Of a stretch of 64,000 bases of DNA, positions 16,974 through 26,180 are shown in pieces. The DNA comes from Pseudidiomarina marina (GTDB taxonomy: Bacteria > Pseudomonadota > Gammaproteobacteria > Enterobacterales > Alteromonadaceae). Where the stretch lies: contig NZ_PIPZ01000001.1 of the NCBI RefSeq assembly GCF_003987045.1, forward strand, positions 1-64,000, in the 5' to 3' direction. The position numbers were made by a program, and so were the translations under genes. Within the stretch, counting starts at the first letter, position 1. Each line of letters starts with the position of its first letter. The notes beneath the pieces are model-generated. The model did not search any database and was not told the DNA's origin. It saw only the letters and a program-made list of their open reading frames with translations.

Positions 16974-18992
16974 ATGACTGTTTGGTATAAACTGCTTATT
17001 CGCTTTGCGACGCCATTGGTATTTATTTATCTCTGGTTGCGTGGAGCGAAGGCTTCGGCTTATCGAGAACGCTGGAGCGAGCGCCTCGCACTTCAGAAAA
17101 TTCCGCCACAAGTTCGCGATGGCATTGTCATTCATTGTGTGTCAGTTGGCGAAACGGTAGCTGCCCGTGGGCTTATCGAGCGTGTCTTACACGCTTACCC
17201 GCATCTTCCGGTGACGTTGACATCAATGACACCGACAGCTGCGGAAATGGCGCTGAAGCTGTTTGGTGAGCGTGTCTTTCATAGTTACCTGCCGATTGAT
17301 ACCCCCGGAGCAATGAAGCGGTTTATTAGTAAACTCAGTCCGCGCTTACTTATCGTACTTGAAACCGAAGTGTGGCCGTGTTTGCTCGAGCAATGTCACC
17401 TGCGAAACATACCTGTTTTAGTTGTTAATGCTCGTATGTCGGAGCGTTCAGCAAAAAGCTATCAGAAATATGCTTGGCTACTTGGTCCAATCTGGCAGCG
17501 CGTGAACTTTATTGCCGCACAAACGAATGCGAGTGCTGAGCGCTTTGAAGCGCTTAAGGTACCGAATGATAAACTCGCTGTGCGCGGAAATTTAAAGCAC
17601 GATTTTCAGGTCAGCGATGAAATACATCAACAAGCTAAGAGCTGGCGCGATGAATTAAACCGACCGGTTCTTGTTGCCGCAAGCACTCACGATGGTGAAG
17701 ATGCGCAAATTCTTGAAGCGTTTAGCTCGGTACTAGGGCAACATCCCAACGCACTGTTAATTATCGTGCCTCGTCATCCTGAGCGATTTGATTCAGTGGC
17801 TCGGTTAATAGAACAGCAGCAGTTTAGTTATGTGCGCCGCAGTACCGCGCAAACTGTACAACCATCTCATCAAGTTTTTCTTGCGGATTCAATGGGTGAG
17901 TTATTGTTATGGTACGCCGTGGCCGATGCTGCATTTGTTGGGGGGAGCCTGATTGAACGAGGTGGGCATAATCCACTTGAGCCAATCGCGACCCATACAG
18001 CAGTAATCTCCGGTCCGCATGTATTCAATTTTGATGAAATTTATCAGCGCTTAAAAGCGGTGGATGGTGTTCATATAGTTGCTGATGCAAAAGCGTTAGC
18101 CGCTGCGTGGAATGAATGGCTGGCTCACCCGCAGCAAGCTACGCAACATGCAAACCATGCATTTGATGAATTTGCCAACGATCAAGGCGCAACGGAAGCT
18201 ATTTTACAGGATATTGAGCGCTTCGTGCCGTTTGCACGCAACGCCGAGAAAGTGAGGACGATGTCAATGATAAAAACAGCTAAGCCGAACGACAAAATGG
18301 AAATTTGGTATGACCCGAGCATTTTGGATGGTTGTACATCAGATCACTTTGATGCGAGTTTTTGGCAGAGTCAGAATAAAGTGAAGGGCTCGGCGACAGG
18401 GCGGAGCACAGCGTTCTTCGTGGATGCAGGAGAGCACGGTTTATTGTTACGGCATTATTATCGCGGTGGCCTGGTTGGAAAGGTGAATAAAGATCGCTTC
18501 AAACGTGAGCCAATTGCTAATAGTCGTGCCATGGCTGAGTTCTCGCTACTGCTGAAATTACGAGAGTTAGCACTTCCAGTGCCTCGGCCAGTTGCAGCTC
18601 GGTATGTAGAAGCACCAGTCTGGGGATATCGCGCTGATATCTTGGTTGAGGTTATTCCTAATGCGCAAGACCTATTCAAGTTACTACTGCAACGGTCTCT
18701 CACTGATTCAGAGTGGCAACAAGTTGGTAGAACAATACGTGAGTTGCACAGTGCAGGTGTTTATCATTCTGATTTGAACTGCCACAACATCATGCTCGAT
18801 GATAACGGCAAGTGCTGGATTGTCGATTTTGATAAGTGTGGATTTAAAGCGGAAGGCGAATGGCGAGAAGCCAATCTACAACGTTTGCTACGTTCGTTTA
18901 ATAAAGAACTAACCAAAGCAAAAGAAGCCAACCGAGCATTTCATTTTAATGAAACACGAGATTGGCCTCTTTTAGTCGATGCCTATAGCTAA
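16974..18992 (+). CDS. waaA: Kdo transferase (WaaA/KdtA) fused to Kdo kinase (KdkA)
   Basis: The N-terminal half (about 1-425) is a GT30 lipid IVA Kdo transferase. It has a membrane-anchoring helix (7-23), the catalytic glutamate in CVSVGE (Glu60), ETEVWPCL, VNARMSERS, and in the GT-B second domain VPRHPER, FVGGSL and GGHNPLEP. The C-terminal half (about 432-672) is a kinase-like Kdo-4-kinase. It has LLLRHYYRGG, the catalytic loop HSDLNCHNIM (about 597-606) and the metal motif VDFDKCGF. These are normally two proteins; waaA is about 425 residues and KdkA about 240. The reading frame is continuous with no stop between them. An internal ATG with a good ribosome-binding site sits at the junction (18267). 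The fused product would add Kdo to lipid A and phosphorylate it at the inner membrane. Confidence 0.92.
   Translation: MTVWYKLLIRFATPLVFIYLWLRGAKASAYRERWSERLALQKIPPQVRDGIVIHCVSVGETVAARGLIERVLHAYPHLPVTLTSMTPTAAEMALKLFGERVFHSYLPIDTPGAMKRFISKLSPRLLIVLETEVWPCLLEQCHLRNIPVLVVNARMSERSAKSYQKYAWLLGPIWQRVNFIAAQTNASAERFEALKVPNDKLAVRGNLKHDFQVSDEIHQQAKSWRDELNRPVLVAASTHDGEDAQILEAFSSVLGQHPNALLIIVPRHPERFDSVARLIEQQQFSYVRRSTAQTVQPSHQVFLADSMGELLLWYAVADAAFVGGSLIERGGHNPLEPIATHTAVISGPHVFNFDEIYQRLKAVDGVHIVADAKALAAAWNEWLAHPQQATQHANHAFDEFANDQGATEAILQDIERFVPFARNAEKVRTMSMIKTAKPNDKMEIWYDPSILDGCTSDHFDASFWQSQNKVKGSATGRSTAFFVDAGEHGLLLRHYYRGGLVGKVNKDRFKREPIANSRAMAEFSLLLKLRELALPVPRPVAARYVEAPVWGYRADILVEVIPNAQDLFKLLLQRSLTDSEWQQVGRTIRELHSAGVYHSDLNCHNIMLDDNGKCWIVDFDKCGFKAEGEWREANLQRLLRSFNKELTKAKEANRAFHFNETRDWPLLVDAYS
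18254..18269 (+). promoter_or_regulatory. internal ribosome-binding site and ATG at the WaaA-KdkA junction
   Basis: GAGGA (18254-18258) lies 8 bases before an in-frame ATG (18267-18269), exactly between the two domains. Initiation there would give a free kinase of 241 residues, the normal KdkA size. A second ATG (18261) is too close to the site. Confidence 0.5.
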
Positions 18993-19025
18993 CGTGACTG
19001 CTTAAGGCGGTTACACGGCTACAGA

Positions 19026-19044
19026 CGCGAGTAAATTACTCGCG
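19026..19044. repeat. hairpin over the proA stop (waaA-kdkA/proA junction)
   Basis: CGCGAGTAA and TTACTCGCG form a perfect 9-bp inverted repeat around one base. On the minus strand the stop codon TAA of proA is the top of the left arm. No U-tract follows. Confidence 0.7.
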
Positions 19045-20289
19045 AATTTGCCCAGTACCGGTCACCACGAACTTTTCAGTTGTCAGTGCCTGTAACCCCA
19101 TTGGGCCGTATGCGTGTAATTTACTGGTAGAAATACCAATTTCAGCACCTAAGCCTAACTGACCGCCATCACTAAACCGTGAAGAAGCATTTGCCATTGT
19201 CACCGCTGAATCGACTTCACGAATAAAGCGGTCGGCAGCTTCTTTATTCTCAGTGACGATTACTTCAGTATGGCCACTGCCGAAGTGATGAATATGATCA
19301 AGTGCTTGGTCGAAATCCTTGACGGTTCTCACCGCAATTTCTAAAGCCAGATACTCTTCACCAAAAGCATCCTCTGCAATGACATCAGGACTATCAAAGT
19401 AAGATGCTGATGCATTGTCTGAATGAATGACAACGTTTTTCTCAGCCAAGGCTTTTGCTGCAACCGGTAAAAACTTCGGAGCGATATCTTGATGCACGAC
19501 TAAACCTTCAAGCGCGTTACACACCCCTGTACGTTGAGTTTTACCATTCAGCAAGATATTGAGGGCTTTATCTAAATCCGCATCTTTATCAATATATAAA
19601 TGGCATACGCCTTTGTAGTGCTGGATAACAGGGATTTTACTGTTATCACTGACAAAATGGATCAAGCCTTCGCCACCCCGAGGAATGACTAAATCAATGT
19701 ACTTGTCTTGCTTGAGTAGCTCAGTCATCAAATCGCGATCCGGCGAAGGAACAACAGTAATAACGTCTTCTGGCAATTCGCTATCGCGAAGTGCTTGATG
19801 CAGTGCATCCGCTATAGCCTTACTCGTTTCTATGGCTTCTCGACCGCAACGTAAGATAACAGCGTTGCCAGATTTGAAACACAGAGCTCCAGCGTCGGCC
19901 GTCACATTCGGGCGTGCCTCATAAATCATGCAGATTACGCCTAGCGGAATACGCATTTTATCGACCTGAATACCATTTGGGCGAGTCTCAAAATGTTTGC
20001 GTTCACCAACTGGATCGGAGAGTTCGATTATCTCCTCAATGGCGCTCGCCATGCCCTCAATGCGCTCATCATTCAGTTGCAACCGGTCAAGCATCGCTTC
20101 TGATAAGCCTTTTTCTTTCCCCGCAGCCATGTCTTTTTCATTAACCGCTAAGATAGTGCTTTTTGCTGCGCGAATGGCATCAGCCATACGCTGCAATACT
20201 TGATTCTTTTTAGCTTCTGATAAATTGGCGACTGCGCGGGCAGCAACTGCTGCGCGTTTTGAAATTTGTTTAGCTAACTGAGTACTCAT
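19036..20289 (-). CDS. proA: gamma-glutamyl phosphate reductase
   Basis: ProA reduces glutamyl-5-phosphate to glutamate-5-semialdehyde with NADPH, the second step of proline synthesis. The 417-residue protein is an ALDH-fold enzyme with the family's GVICMIYEARPNVT segment (about 113-126), GGEGLIHF and the catalytic cysteine in RTGVCNALEG. The C-terminal SRFSDGGQLGLGAEIGIST is a ProA signature. Its start overlaps the proB stop by 4 bases, as in most proBA operons, which helps pass the labile acyl phosphate between enzymes. Confidence 0.97.
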   Translation of the reverse strand: MSTQLAKQISKRAAVAARAVANLSEAKKNQVLQRMADAIRAAKSTILAVNEKDMAAGKEKGLSEAMLDRLQLNDERIEGMASAIEEIIELSDPVGERKHFETRPNGIQVDKMRIPLGVICMIYEARPNVTADAGALCFKSGNAVILRCGREAIETSKAIADALHQALRDSELPEDVITVVPSPDRDLMTELLKQDKYIDLVIPRGGEGLIHFVSDNSKIPVIQHYKGVCHLYIDKDADLDKALNILLNGKTQRTGVCNALEGLVVHQDIAPKFLPVAAKALAEKNVVIHSDNASASYFDSPDVIAEDAFGEEYLALEIAVRTVKDFDQALDHIHHFGSGHTEVIVTENKEAADRFIREVDSAVTMANASSRFSDGGQLGLGAEIGISTSKLHAYGPMGLQALTTEKFVVTGTGQIRE

Positions 20290-21398
20290 TCGTCCTCCAG
20301 TATCATTAAATCATTACTTTCTATTACTTCTGAGATTGGGCTGTAGCCATACGCTTCGGCTATATCACTAATTTCTTGCCCTTTGATATGCATTAGTTCG
20401 TGTGAGCTGTATTGGCAGATACCTTTGCCAATAGCCTCGGCTGTACTTCCGCTACGAATCACAACGGCATCGCCGCGATTGAAGTCGCCCTGAACGTCGA
20501 CAATGCCACTCGTTGTTAACGACTCTCCGCGGCTAAGCGCTGCTGCAGATTCTTCGTCAATAACGAGCTCGCCTTGTGAAATTAACGTATGCCGTAACCA
20601 ATGTTTTTTATTGCTCATCGGATCTTGCTGGCGCTTGAACAATGTTCCAGGATTTTGGCCCTGTAATAAGTGTTCGAAGGTTTCTCCTTTGCGGCCGTTA
20701 ACGATGTACGTATCAATACCATGAGAGGTGGCTTTTTCAGCTGCCTCAATCTTGGTACGCATACCACCCGTTGCAATTTTATTTGTGGTTCCACCGGCTA
20801 ATGCAAAAATTTCCTCGGTAATTTCATTTACCTCTGGAATTTTTTTCGCATCGGGTTTTACTCGCGGATCGGCATCAAACAAGCCATCTATGTCAGAACA
20901 AATGAACAATGCATCGGCGTCTACAAGGGTCGCTACCATTGCAGCCAAGTTATCATTATCGCCTACCTTCATTTCGTCGGTAGCTAATGCATCGTTCTCA
21001 TTCACGATGGGTAATACATCGTGTTCTAACAATGTGCGAAGGGTGTTTCGAACACTGACATAGCGAGCGCGATCGCGTAAATCACCGTGGGTCATCAAAA
21101 CCTGTGCGCACGGGAAGTCAAAAAACCGCGACCAGTTGGCCATCATGTCGTTTTGTCCAACAGCAGCCATCGCTTTTTTTATGGTCACCGGAAGCTTGTC
21201 GCCATCGAAACTAATATGTTTTCTGCCCGCTGCAGCACTACCTGATGAAACGAGGACGATTTCTTGTCCGCGTTCGTGACACTCAATAATAAATCGAGCG
21301 ATAGCTAATAAGTATTTACTGCTCGTTCCTGTATCGTCTGGCGCAATCAACGCACTGCCGACTTTTAGAACAGCACGTTGCCAGGAAGGCATTTCCAT
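20286..21398 (-). CDS. proB: glutamate 5-kinase
   Basis: ProB phosphorylates glutamate and is the feedback-regulated entry step of proline synthesis. The 370 residues consist of an amino-acid-kinase domain (VLKVGSALI near the start, VSSGSAAAG, NENDALATDE, DIDGLFDADPR) followed by a C-terminal PUA domain (about 275-365), as in E. coli. GGGAG precedes the first ATG by 6-7 bases, supporting this start. The gene is translationally coupled to proA. In this halotolerant-looking setting proline may serve as an osmolyte; that is inference. Confidence 0.97.
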   Translation of the reverse strand: MEMPSWQRAVLKVGSALIAPDDTGTSSKYLLAIARFIIECHERGQEIVLVSSGSAAAGRKHISFDGDKLPVTIKKAMAAVGQNDMMANWSRFFDFPCAQVLMTHGDLRDRARYVSVRNTLRTLLEHDVLPIVNENDALATDEMKVGDNDNLAAMVATLVDADALFICSDIDGLFDADPRVKPDAKKIPEVNEITEEIFALAGGTTNKIATGGMRTKIEAAEKATSHGIDTYIVNGRKGETFEHLLQGQNPGTLFKRQQDPMSNKKHWLRHTLISQGELVIDEESAAALSRGESLTTSGIVDVQGDFNRGDAVVIRSGSTAEAIGKGICQYSSHELMHIKGQEISDIAEAYGYSPISEVIESNDLMILEDE

Positions 21399-21552
21399 AA
21401 CTTCTCCCTCTTGAAAAATTCGTATGTAGTCTAACAGATTTGGGGTGCTTTCTCTAGTTCAGAGGGATAAGTGAAGGAAATGCCCACTATATAAGGCATA
21501 AGATAAGGAAATAGGGCTTTAGTGAAATGAAACTTTACTTTTTATAAACATT

Positions 21553-21577
21553 AAAAACCCCGCAAGGCGGGGTTTTT
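21553..21577. terminator. bidirectional terminator downstream of yggX
   Basis: CCCCGC / GCGGGG with a 3-base loop is flanked by AAAAA and TTTTT. It ends the mutY-yggX transcript. The 150 bases between it and proB must hold the proBA promoter; I see no clear hexamers there. Confidence 0.9.
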
Positions 21578-21585
21578 AGAGGTGT

Positions 21586-21858
21586 TTATTTTGTGGGTGG
21601 GGTGTAGCCTTCAATATCTACTTCTTTGCCTTCAAATAAGAAAGCTTTCATTTGTTCTTCAAGAAAACTTCTAGCTTGCGGGTCCATAAGATTTAAACGC
21701 TTTTCGTTAATCAACATGGTTTGTTTCTTTTGCCACTCAGCCCATGCTTCCTTTGAAATGCTATTAAAGATTTTCTCACCAAGCTCACCTGGATAGAGTT
21801 GAAAGTCTAAACCTTCAGCTTCTTTCTTCAGGTATTCACAATATACGGTACGGCTCAT
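21586..21858 (-). CDS. yggX: Fe(2+)-trafficking / oxidative damage protection protein
   Basis: This small cytoplasmic protein protects Fe-S clusters and limits iron-driven oxidative damage. The 90 residues match YggX closely: the N-terminal [18 protein letters not shown] with the conserved cysteine (Cys7), the PYPGELG-like LYPGELG, and the [18 protein letters not shown] helix. It follows mutY on the same strand with an 88-base gap, the same order as in E. coli, linking DNA repair of 8-oxoG mispairs to iron stress. A terminator follows directly. Confidence 0.96.
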   Translation of the reverse strand: MSRTVYCEYLKKEAEGLDFQLYPGELGEKIFNSISKEAWAEWQKKQTMLINEKRLNLMDPQARSFLEEQMKAFLFEGKEVDIEGYTPPTK

Positions 21859-21906
21859 GACAACCTCATTCGGCTTTAAATTAGAGGATTATTTTACGGT
21901 GCCGAT

Positions 21907-21930
21907 GTCAGTGAATGCAAACTTACTGAC
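21907..21930. repeat. hairpin between mutY and yggX
   Basis: GTCAGTGA (21907-21914) pairs with TTACTGAC (21923-21930): 8 bp including one G-U, 8-base loop, 17 bases past the mutY stop. No U-tract follows. It may cause partial termination or mark a processing site between the two genes. Confidence 0.5.
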
Positions 21931-21947
21931 GCTTTAATTGCTGATAG

Positions 21948-22961
21948 TTATGTACGCAACGTATTAAGATATTTACGAATTGGGGTAGGTAATCCATAGT
22001 TATCCAATTGCTCTAACGGTATTCGTACGCCACCTTGCGCTACGGGCTGCGAGAAAACCAGTGCCTCGAGCTTATAATGTGAAAACACATGTTTAAAGCT
22101 TCCGTGAAGATGTGCTTTTTCTAATGGTTCTAATACTTCTGGTAGACACCATAGTCGAGGCCATATGCCGTCACCTGAGCGTTGCGTTAGCATCACACCC
22201 TCATCAGTTAGGTCGAGCAAGAAATAGCCATGACGTTTTGGTATTTTTTTCTTTGCTTTTTTCTCAGGAAGAACTTGGGTGCGATTTGTTGCATAGGCAT
22301 TACAGCTGGTTTTTATTGGACACCTTTGACAATCCGGGGACCGAGGCGTACAGATGGTCGCGCCGAGATCAAGTAGTGCTTGAGCATAGCGGCGATTGTC
22401 GGCTTTTGGTGTGTACTTTTCTGCATACGACCAAATTGTTCTGTTGGTTTTTACTGAGGAAATGTCGCCTTCAATACCAAAATAGCGACTGAATAGTCGC
22501 TTAACATTTCCATCGACTAGCGCAGCTGGTTTATTAAAAGCAAACGCCGAAATTGCGCCGGCGGTATAAGGTCCAACACCGGGAACTTCTCTGAGTTCGT
22601 CAATATTATCGGGTAGTTGCCCGTTCATTTCTTGCACAACAAACTTTGCCGCTTTATGCAAGTTTCTGGCACGCGAGTAATACCCCAGTCCCTGCCATTG
22701 AGCCATCACCTCATCTTCGGAAGCATCGGCCAATGCTACGACAGTGGGAAAATGTTGTAGCCAACGCTCAAAGTAAGGGATGACAGTAGCCACCTGAGTT
22801 TGTTGCAACATGAGCTCGCTAACTAAAACGCGATATGGCGTTACATCCTGTTGCCAGGGTAAGTCATTCCGACCATGTGTTTTTTGCCATAAAGTTAAGG
22901 TTTCACTGAACTTTACGGGATCAATCGGCGTAGTAGTGGGGCTAGAAGTCTTATCAATCAT
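21948..22961 (-). CDS. mutY: A/G-specific adenine DNA glycosylase
   Basis: MutY removes adenine mispaired with 8-oxoguanine. The 337-residue protein has the helix-hairpin-helix EVPGVGPYTAG with the catalytic aspartate in VDGNVKR. The [4Fe-4S] cluster is ligated by the CX6CX2CX5C pattern in CTPRSPDCQRCPIKTSC, and a C-terminal NUDIX-like domain reads 8-oxoG. The catalytic ELMLQQTQV segment is intact near residue 50. yggX is downstream; trmB, which precedes mutY in E. coli, is here separated by the divergent ompA-like gene. Confidence 0.97.
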   Translation of the reverse strand: MIDKTSSPTTTPIDPVKFSETLTLWQKTHGRNDLPWQQDVTPYRVLVSELMLQQTQVATVIPYFERWLQHFPTVVALADASEDEVMAQWQGLGYYSRARNLHKAAKFVVQEMNGQLPDNIDELREVPGVGPYTAGAISAFAFNKPAALVDGNVKRLFSRYFGIEGDISSVKTNRTIWSYAEKYTPKADNRRYAQALLDLGATICTPRSPDCQRCPIKTSCNAYATNRTQVLPEKKAKKKIPKRHGYFLLDLTDEGVMLTQRSGDGIWPRLWCLPEVLEPLEKAHLHGSFKHVFSHYKLEALVFSQPVAQGGVRIPLEQLDNYGLPTPIRKYLNTLRT

Positions 22962-23045
22962 AAAATTTTTGTAAGTTATTGGTTAAAAAAGTCGCAAAAA
23001 ATCGGTAAATCCGCGTTGAATCAGGCTTTTTTCCTGCATTTGTAC

Positions 23046-23051
23046 TATAAT
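23046..23051 (+). promoter_or_regulatory. -10 box of the ompA-like gene
   Basis: A perfect TATAAT lies 48 bases before the ATG. The -35 region is poor (AGGCTT at 17 bp). The transcript leader would be about 40 bases with AAGGAG 8 bases before the ATG, consistent with high expression. Confidence 0.55.
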
Positions 23052-23099
23052 GCATCCACGTTCGTAAATCGGCCTATGAGAAAACACAAGGAGCATCTC

Positions 23100-24182
23100 A
23101 TGAAACGGTTATCAATGGTATCAGCAGCAGTCATTTCTTCATTAATGGCTGCACCAGTTATGGCATTCCAAGGCGATGAGCCGGGTAGCATTTATGTTGG
23201 TCCGCGCATTGGGGTGTTCGGCACAGACTCTGACCGTCGTGTTATCGAAAATAATCAAGTGCAAACATTTGGTGGTGGTTTCGATTCACTCATGGGTGGT
23301 TTAGAGCTTGGCTATCAGTTTACCCCAGAGTGGGGTTATCGTGTTTACTATGATTACCTGCGTGGTGATCTAGAGACTTCTAGCGACGACTCTACTGGTA
23401 GTGCATACGGTGTGGATTTAATTTATAACTTCACCTCGAATTTTTATGGTGCGGTAGGTATTAACTCAACTGAATTCAGTGATATTAGCAACCGTTTCTT
23501 ACGTGTTGGTGCGGGTTATAAAGAGTTTTTGAATGACAACTGGGCCATCTCTTTCGAAGGCGCAGTGCAGCAAAGCGACGGTGACCTTACCGAGTTTATG
23601 TTGATGACAGGGCTTCGCTATTATTTTGGCGGCGCATCAGAGTCTACTTATACCAAACCGGAGCCGGCTCCAGCACCTGAGCCTGAACCAGCTCCAGCTG
23701 CTCCGGCTGTCGTTGATTCAGACGGTGATGGCGTTAATGACGATATGGATAAATGCCCAAATACACAGGCTGGCTTCAAAGTTGATGCTGACGGTTGTGT
23801 TATGTACGCCAACGAAACGGTAATTCGCGAATTGGTTGTAACATTTGCGCTGAATTCAGACGAAATTCCTGATTCTCAGAAATCGGATATTCGTGAAACA
23901 GCTGAGTTTTTGAAAGAGTACCCACAGCTAGATGTCGTTATTGAAGGTCATACTGACGATACTGGTGCGGCAACGTACAATCAGCAATTATCTGAACGTC
24001 GTGCGAAGGCTGTTGGTGATAGCTTGGTGAATGATTTTGGTATTGCTGCTTCTCGTGTAACAACAGAAGGTTACGGTGAGAGCCGTCCGAAATATCCAAA
24101 CAATTCAGCAGAAAATCGTGCGAAGAATCGCCGTATTGAAGCTGTTATGTCAGTGACTAAACAGGTTCCTGTAAAAGAATAA
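23100..24182 (+). CDS. OmpA-family outer-membrane protein with calcium-binding-type linker
   Basis: An abundant outer-membrane protein that tethers the envelope to peptidoglycan. The 360-residue precursor has a signal peptide (1-22, cut after PVMA). An 8-strand beta-barrel follows (about 25-175), then a Pro/Ala/Glu-rich linker (183-205), a thrombospondin type-3-like acidic segment DSDGDGVNDDMDKCP with two cysteines (about 208-235), and the OmpA peptidoglycan-binding domain (about 245-355, with EGHTDDTG and NRRIEA). The start at 23100 is set by the ribosome site AAGGAG and the signal peptide; a longer reading from 23016 would begin upstream of the -10 box. Strong terminator downstream. Confidence 0.93.
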   Translation: MKRLSMVSAAVISSLMAAPVMAFQGDEPGSIYVGPRIGVFGTDSDRRVIENNQVQTFGGGFDSLMGGLELGYQFTPEWGYRVYYDYLRGDLETSSDDSTGSAYGVDLIYNFTSNFYGAVGINSTEFSDISNRFLRVGAGYKEFLNDNWAISFEGAVQQSDGDLTEFMLMTGLRYYFGGASESTYTKPEPAPAPEPEPAPAAPAVVDSDGDGVNDDMDKCPNTQAGFKVDADGCVMYANETVIRELVVTFALNSDEIPDSQKSDIRETAEFLKEYPQLDVVIEGHTDDTGAATYNQQLSERRAKAVGDSLVNDFGIAASRVTTEGYGESRPKYPNNSAENRAKNRRIEAVMSVTKQVPVKE

Positions 24183-24203
24183 TTTAACTATTCTGTAGAA
24201 GAT

Positions 24204-24239
24204 AAAGGCACGCCAAACTTGCGTTTGGCGTGCCTTTTT
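24204..24239 (+). terminator. terminator of the ompA-like gene
   Basis: A perfect 15-bp stem (24204-24218 with 24223-24237) has a 4-base loop and ends in five T. It is one of the strongest intrinsic terminators in the window. Confidence 0.93.
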
Positions 24240-24306
24240 GCATAATGAGCGCCGCAAATTTAAACTTGTCTTATTCATTATTCGCGCACCACAACGTAGA
24301 GGCATC

Positions 24307-25023
24307 ATGAGCTCCGAGAATTTAGAAAAAGCCCAAGCTGAGGGAAAGTACATTCGTAAAATCCGCAGCTTTGTAAAGCGCGAAGGCCGTTTAACCAAAG
24401 GTCAGGCAGCCGCTCTTGAGCGCAGTTGGCCAAAGATGGGATTAACCCATGACCAAGGTATGCTTGATCTCGAGCAAGTCTTTGAGCGCCAAGCGCCAAC
24501 TGTGCTGGAAATTGGTTTTGGCATGGGAAAATCATTGGTCGCTATGGCGCAAGCTGCACCAGAAAAGAACTTTATTGGCATTGAAGTACATCGACCTGGT
24601 GTTGGCGCATGCTTAATGGATGCTGAAGATGCAGGTCTCGAGAACTTGCGTGTGTTTGAACATGATGCAGTGGAAGTTCTCGAAGATTGTATTGCCGATG
24701 GAAGCTTAGCGACGGTGCAGGTTTTCTTTCCAGACCCCTGGCACAAAAAGCGTCATCACAAGCGGCGTCTTATTCAACCTGAGTTTGTTGAATTGCTACG
24801 CCGGAAGTTGGCCATTGGGGGTGTTCTGCACTTGGCAACCGACTGGGAAAACTACGCCGAACATATGTTAGAGGTAATGAATGCGGCGCGCTGTTGGCGC
24901 AATTTATCAGCAAACAATACCTACATTCCAAGACCTGCCGAGCGCCCGCTAACAAAATTTGAGCAGCGCGGCGAACGTCTTGGTCATGGCGTTTGGGATA
25001 TGAAATTTGAACGAGTTGAATAA
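24307..25023 (+). CDS. trmB: tRNA (guanine-N7-)-methyltransferase
   Basis: TrmB methylates G46 in the variable loop of tRNAs using S-adenosylmethionine. The 238-residue product has the SAM loop [10 protein letters not shown] (about 67-76), the acidic strand [10 protein letters not shown], and the family signature [16 protein letters not shown] (about 142-157). The start at 24307 matches the family N terminus; an earlier ATG at 24238 lies inside the ompA terminator region. It converges on hemW with an 11-base gap and a hairpin over its own stop codon. Confidence 0.95.
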   Translation: MSSENLEKAQAEGKYIRKIRSFVKREGRLTKGQAAALERSWPKMGLTHDQGMLDLEQVFERQAPTVLEIGFGMGKSLVAMAQAAPEKNFIGIEVHRPGVGACLMDAEDAGLENLRVFEHDAVEVLEDCIADGSLATVQVFFPDPWHKKRHHKRRLIQPEFVELLRRKLAIGGVLHLATDWENYAEHMLEVMNAARCWRNLSANNTYIPRPAERPLTKFEQRGERLGHGVWDMKFERVE

Positions 25024-25027
25024 CTCG
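25012..25027. repeat. hairpin over the trmB stop (trmB/hemW junction)
   Basis: CGAGTT - GAAT - AACTCG, a 6-bp stem with a tetraloop; the TAA stop of trmB straddles the loop and right arm. No U-tract. It lies 8 bases beyond the hemW stop on the other strand. Confidence 0.5.
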
Positions 25028-25034
25028 CTCGGGA

Positions 25035-26180
25035 TCATACCAATAAATCCAATACGCTATTGAGATAACGCCTACCAAGTTGGGTCGTTTCCCAATAGCG
25101 CCCTTTATCGACGACGAGATGCTTTTGTAGCGCTTCTTCTAGAAGCTGGTCAGCAATTGAACATGGTAAACCAGTGAAGTCTTCAAAAGCTGATTTAGGC
25201 ACCGGCTCAAGTAATCGAAAATAATTCATAAAAAACTCGAAAGGGCGCTCATCTGCCGTAACAAGCCATTGTCGATATCGTAATGGCCGGGTTAAATCGA
25301 GATACCCCTGTGGGTGCTTTATTTTTTCACAACGAATAATTTCCCCCGTTGTGGGTATCGTAATCTTACTGTGTGCGCCGCATCCTATTCCGAGGTAGTC
25401 ACCAAACATCCAATAGTTACGGTTGTGTTTACTTTGGTGCCCGTTTTTAGCGTACGCACTCACCTCGTACTGTTGGTAACCAGCTGCGATTAATTTTTCA
25501 TGCCCCTGTTCTTGAATTGCCCATAATTCATCATCTTCGGGTAGTTGCGGAGGTCGGCTTGCAAACGCGGTATTAGGTTCAATGGTCAACTGATACCAAG
25601 ATATATGCGGTGGATTAAGCTCGATAACGCCCTCTAAATCAGCCATCGCATCCTTAAGTGATTGACCGGGAAGTCCATGCATTAGGTCAAGGTTAAAGCT
25701 TTTCAGCGGCAAGGAGGAGGCGTGAGCGGCAGCTGCTATTGCTTGTTGTGGGTCATGAATTCTGCCTAAGGCTTCAAGCTGCTCATGCTGGAGACTTTGC
25801 ACGCCGATCGAAAGTCGCGTCACGCCCGCATCTACAAAGCCGGAAAAGCGTTCAGTTTCAAACGTACCAGGATTAGCTTCCAAGGTGATTTCGCAGTTTG
25901 CTTCGAGTGGTATTAGTTTCGCGATGCCGTCTAAAAGTTGCTTGATGCTATTCGCGCGAAATAAACTGGGTGTACCGCCTCCAATAAATATGCTCGTGAG
26001 TTCTCGTCCTTGAACCCAAGCTAAGTCAGCACGCAGGTCATCCAATAGGCGCGCAACATAGGTTGTTTCGGGAATATCGTGTTTTAAGGCATGTGAGTTA
26101 AAGTCACAATAGGGACATTTTTGTATGCACCAAGGAATGTGAACGTACAATGACAATGGTGGCAGTTTTAACTGGCTCAT
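25035..26180 (-). CDS. hemW: radical SAM heme chaperone HemW
   Basis: HemW carries heme to respiratory enzymes and resembles the oxygen-independent coproporphyrinogen oxidase HemN, but is not that enzyme. The 381 residues show the radical SAM cluster CX3CX2C in WCIQKCPYC (Cys18, 22, 25), GGGTPS (about 67-72), the EANPGT segment and a HemN-type C-terminal domain. The cysteine pattern is the shorter HemW one. It overlaps the rdgB stop by 4 bases, the same rdgB-hemW pairing as in E. coli. Confidence 0.94.
   Translation of the reverse strand: MSQLKLPPLSLYVHIPWCIQKCPYCDFNSHALKHDIPETTYVARLLDDLRADLAWVQGRELTSIFIGGGTPSLFRANSIKQLLDGIAKLIPLEANCEITLEANPGTFETERFSGFVDAGVTRLSIGVQSLQHEQLEALGRIHDPQQAIAAAAHASSLPLKSFNLDLMHGLPGQSLKDAMADLEGVIELNPPHISWYQLTIEPNTAFASRPPQLPEDDELWAIQEQGHEKLIAAGYQQYEVSAYAKNGHQSKHNRNYWMFGDYLGIGCGAHSKITIPTTGEIIRCEKIKHPQGYLDLTRPLRYRQWLVTADERPFEFFMNYFRLLEPVPKSAFEDFTGLPCSIADQLLEEALQKHLVVDKGRYWETTQLGRRYLNSVLDLLV

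Noticed and set aside
23016-23051. TTGAAT as -35 partner of the ompA TATAAT
   Set aside because: The spacer would be 24 bp, too long for sigma-70.
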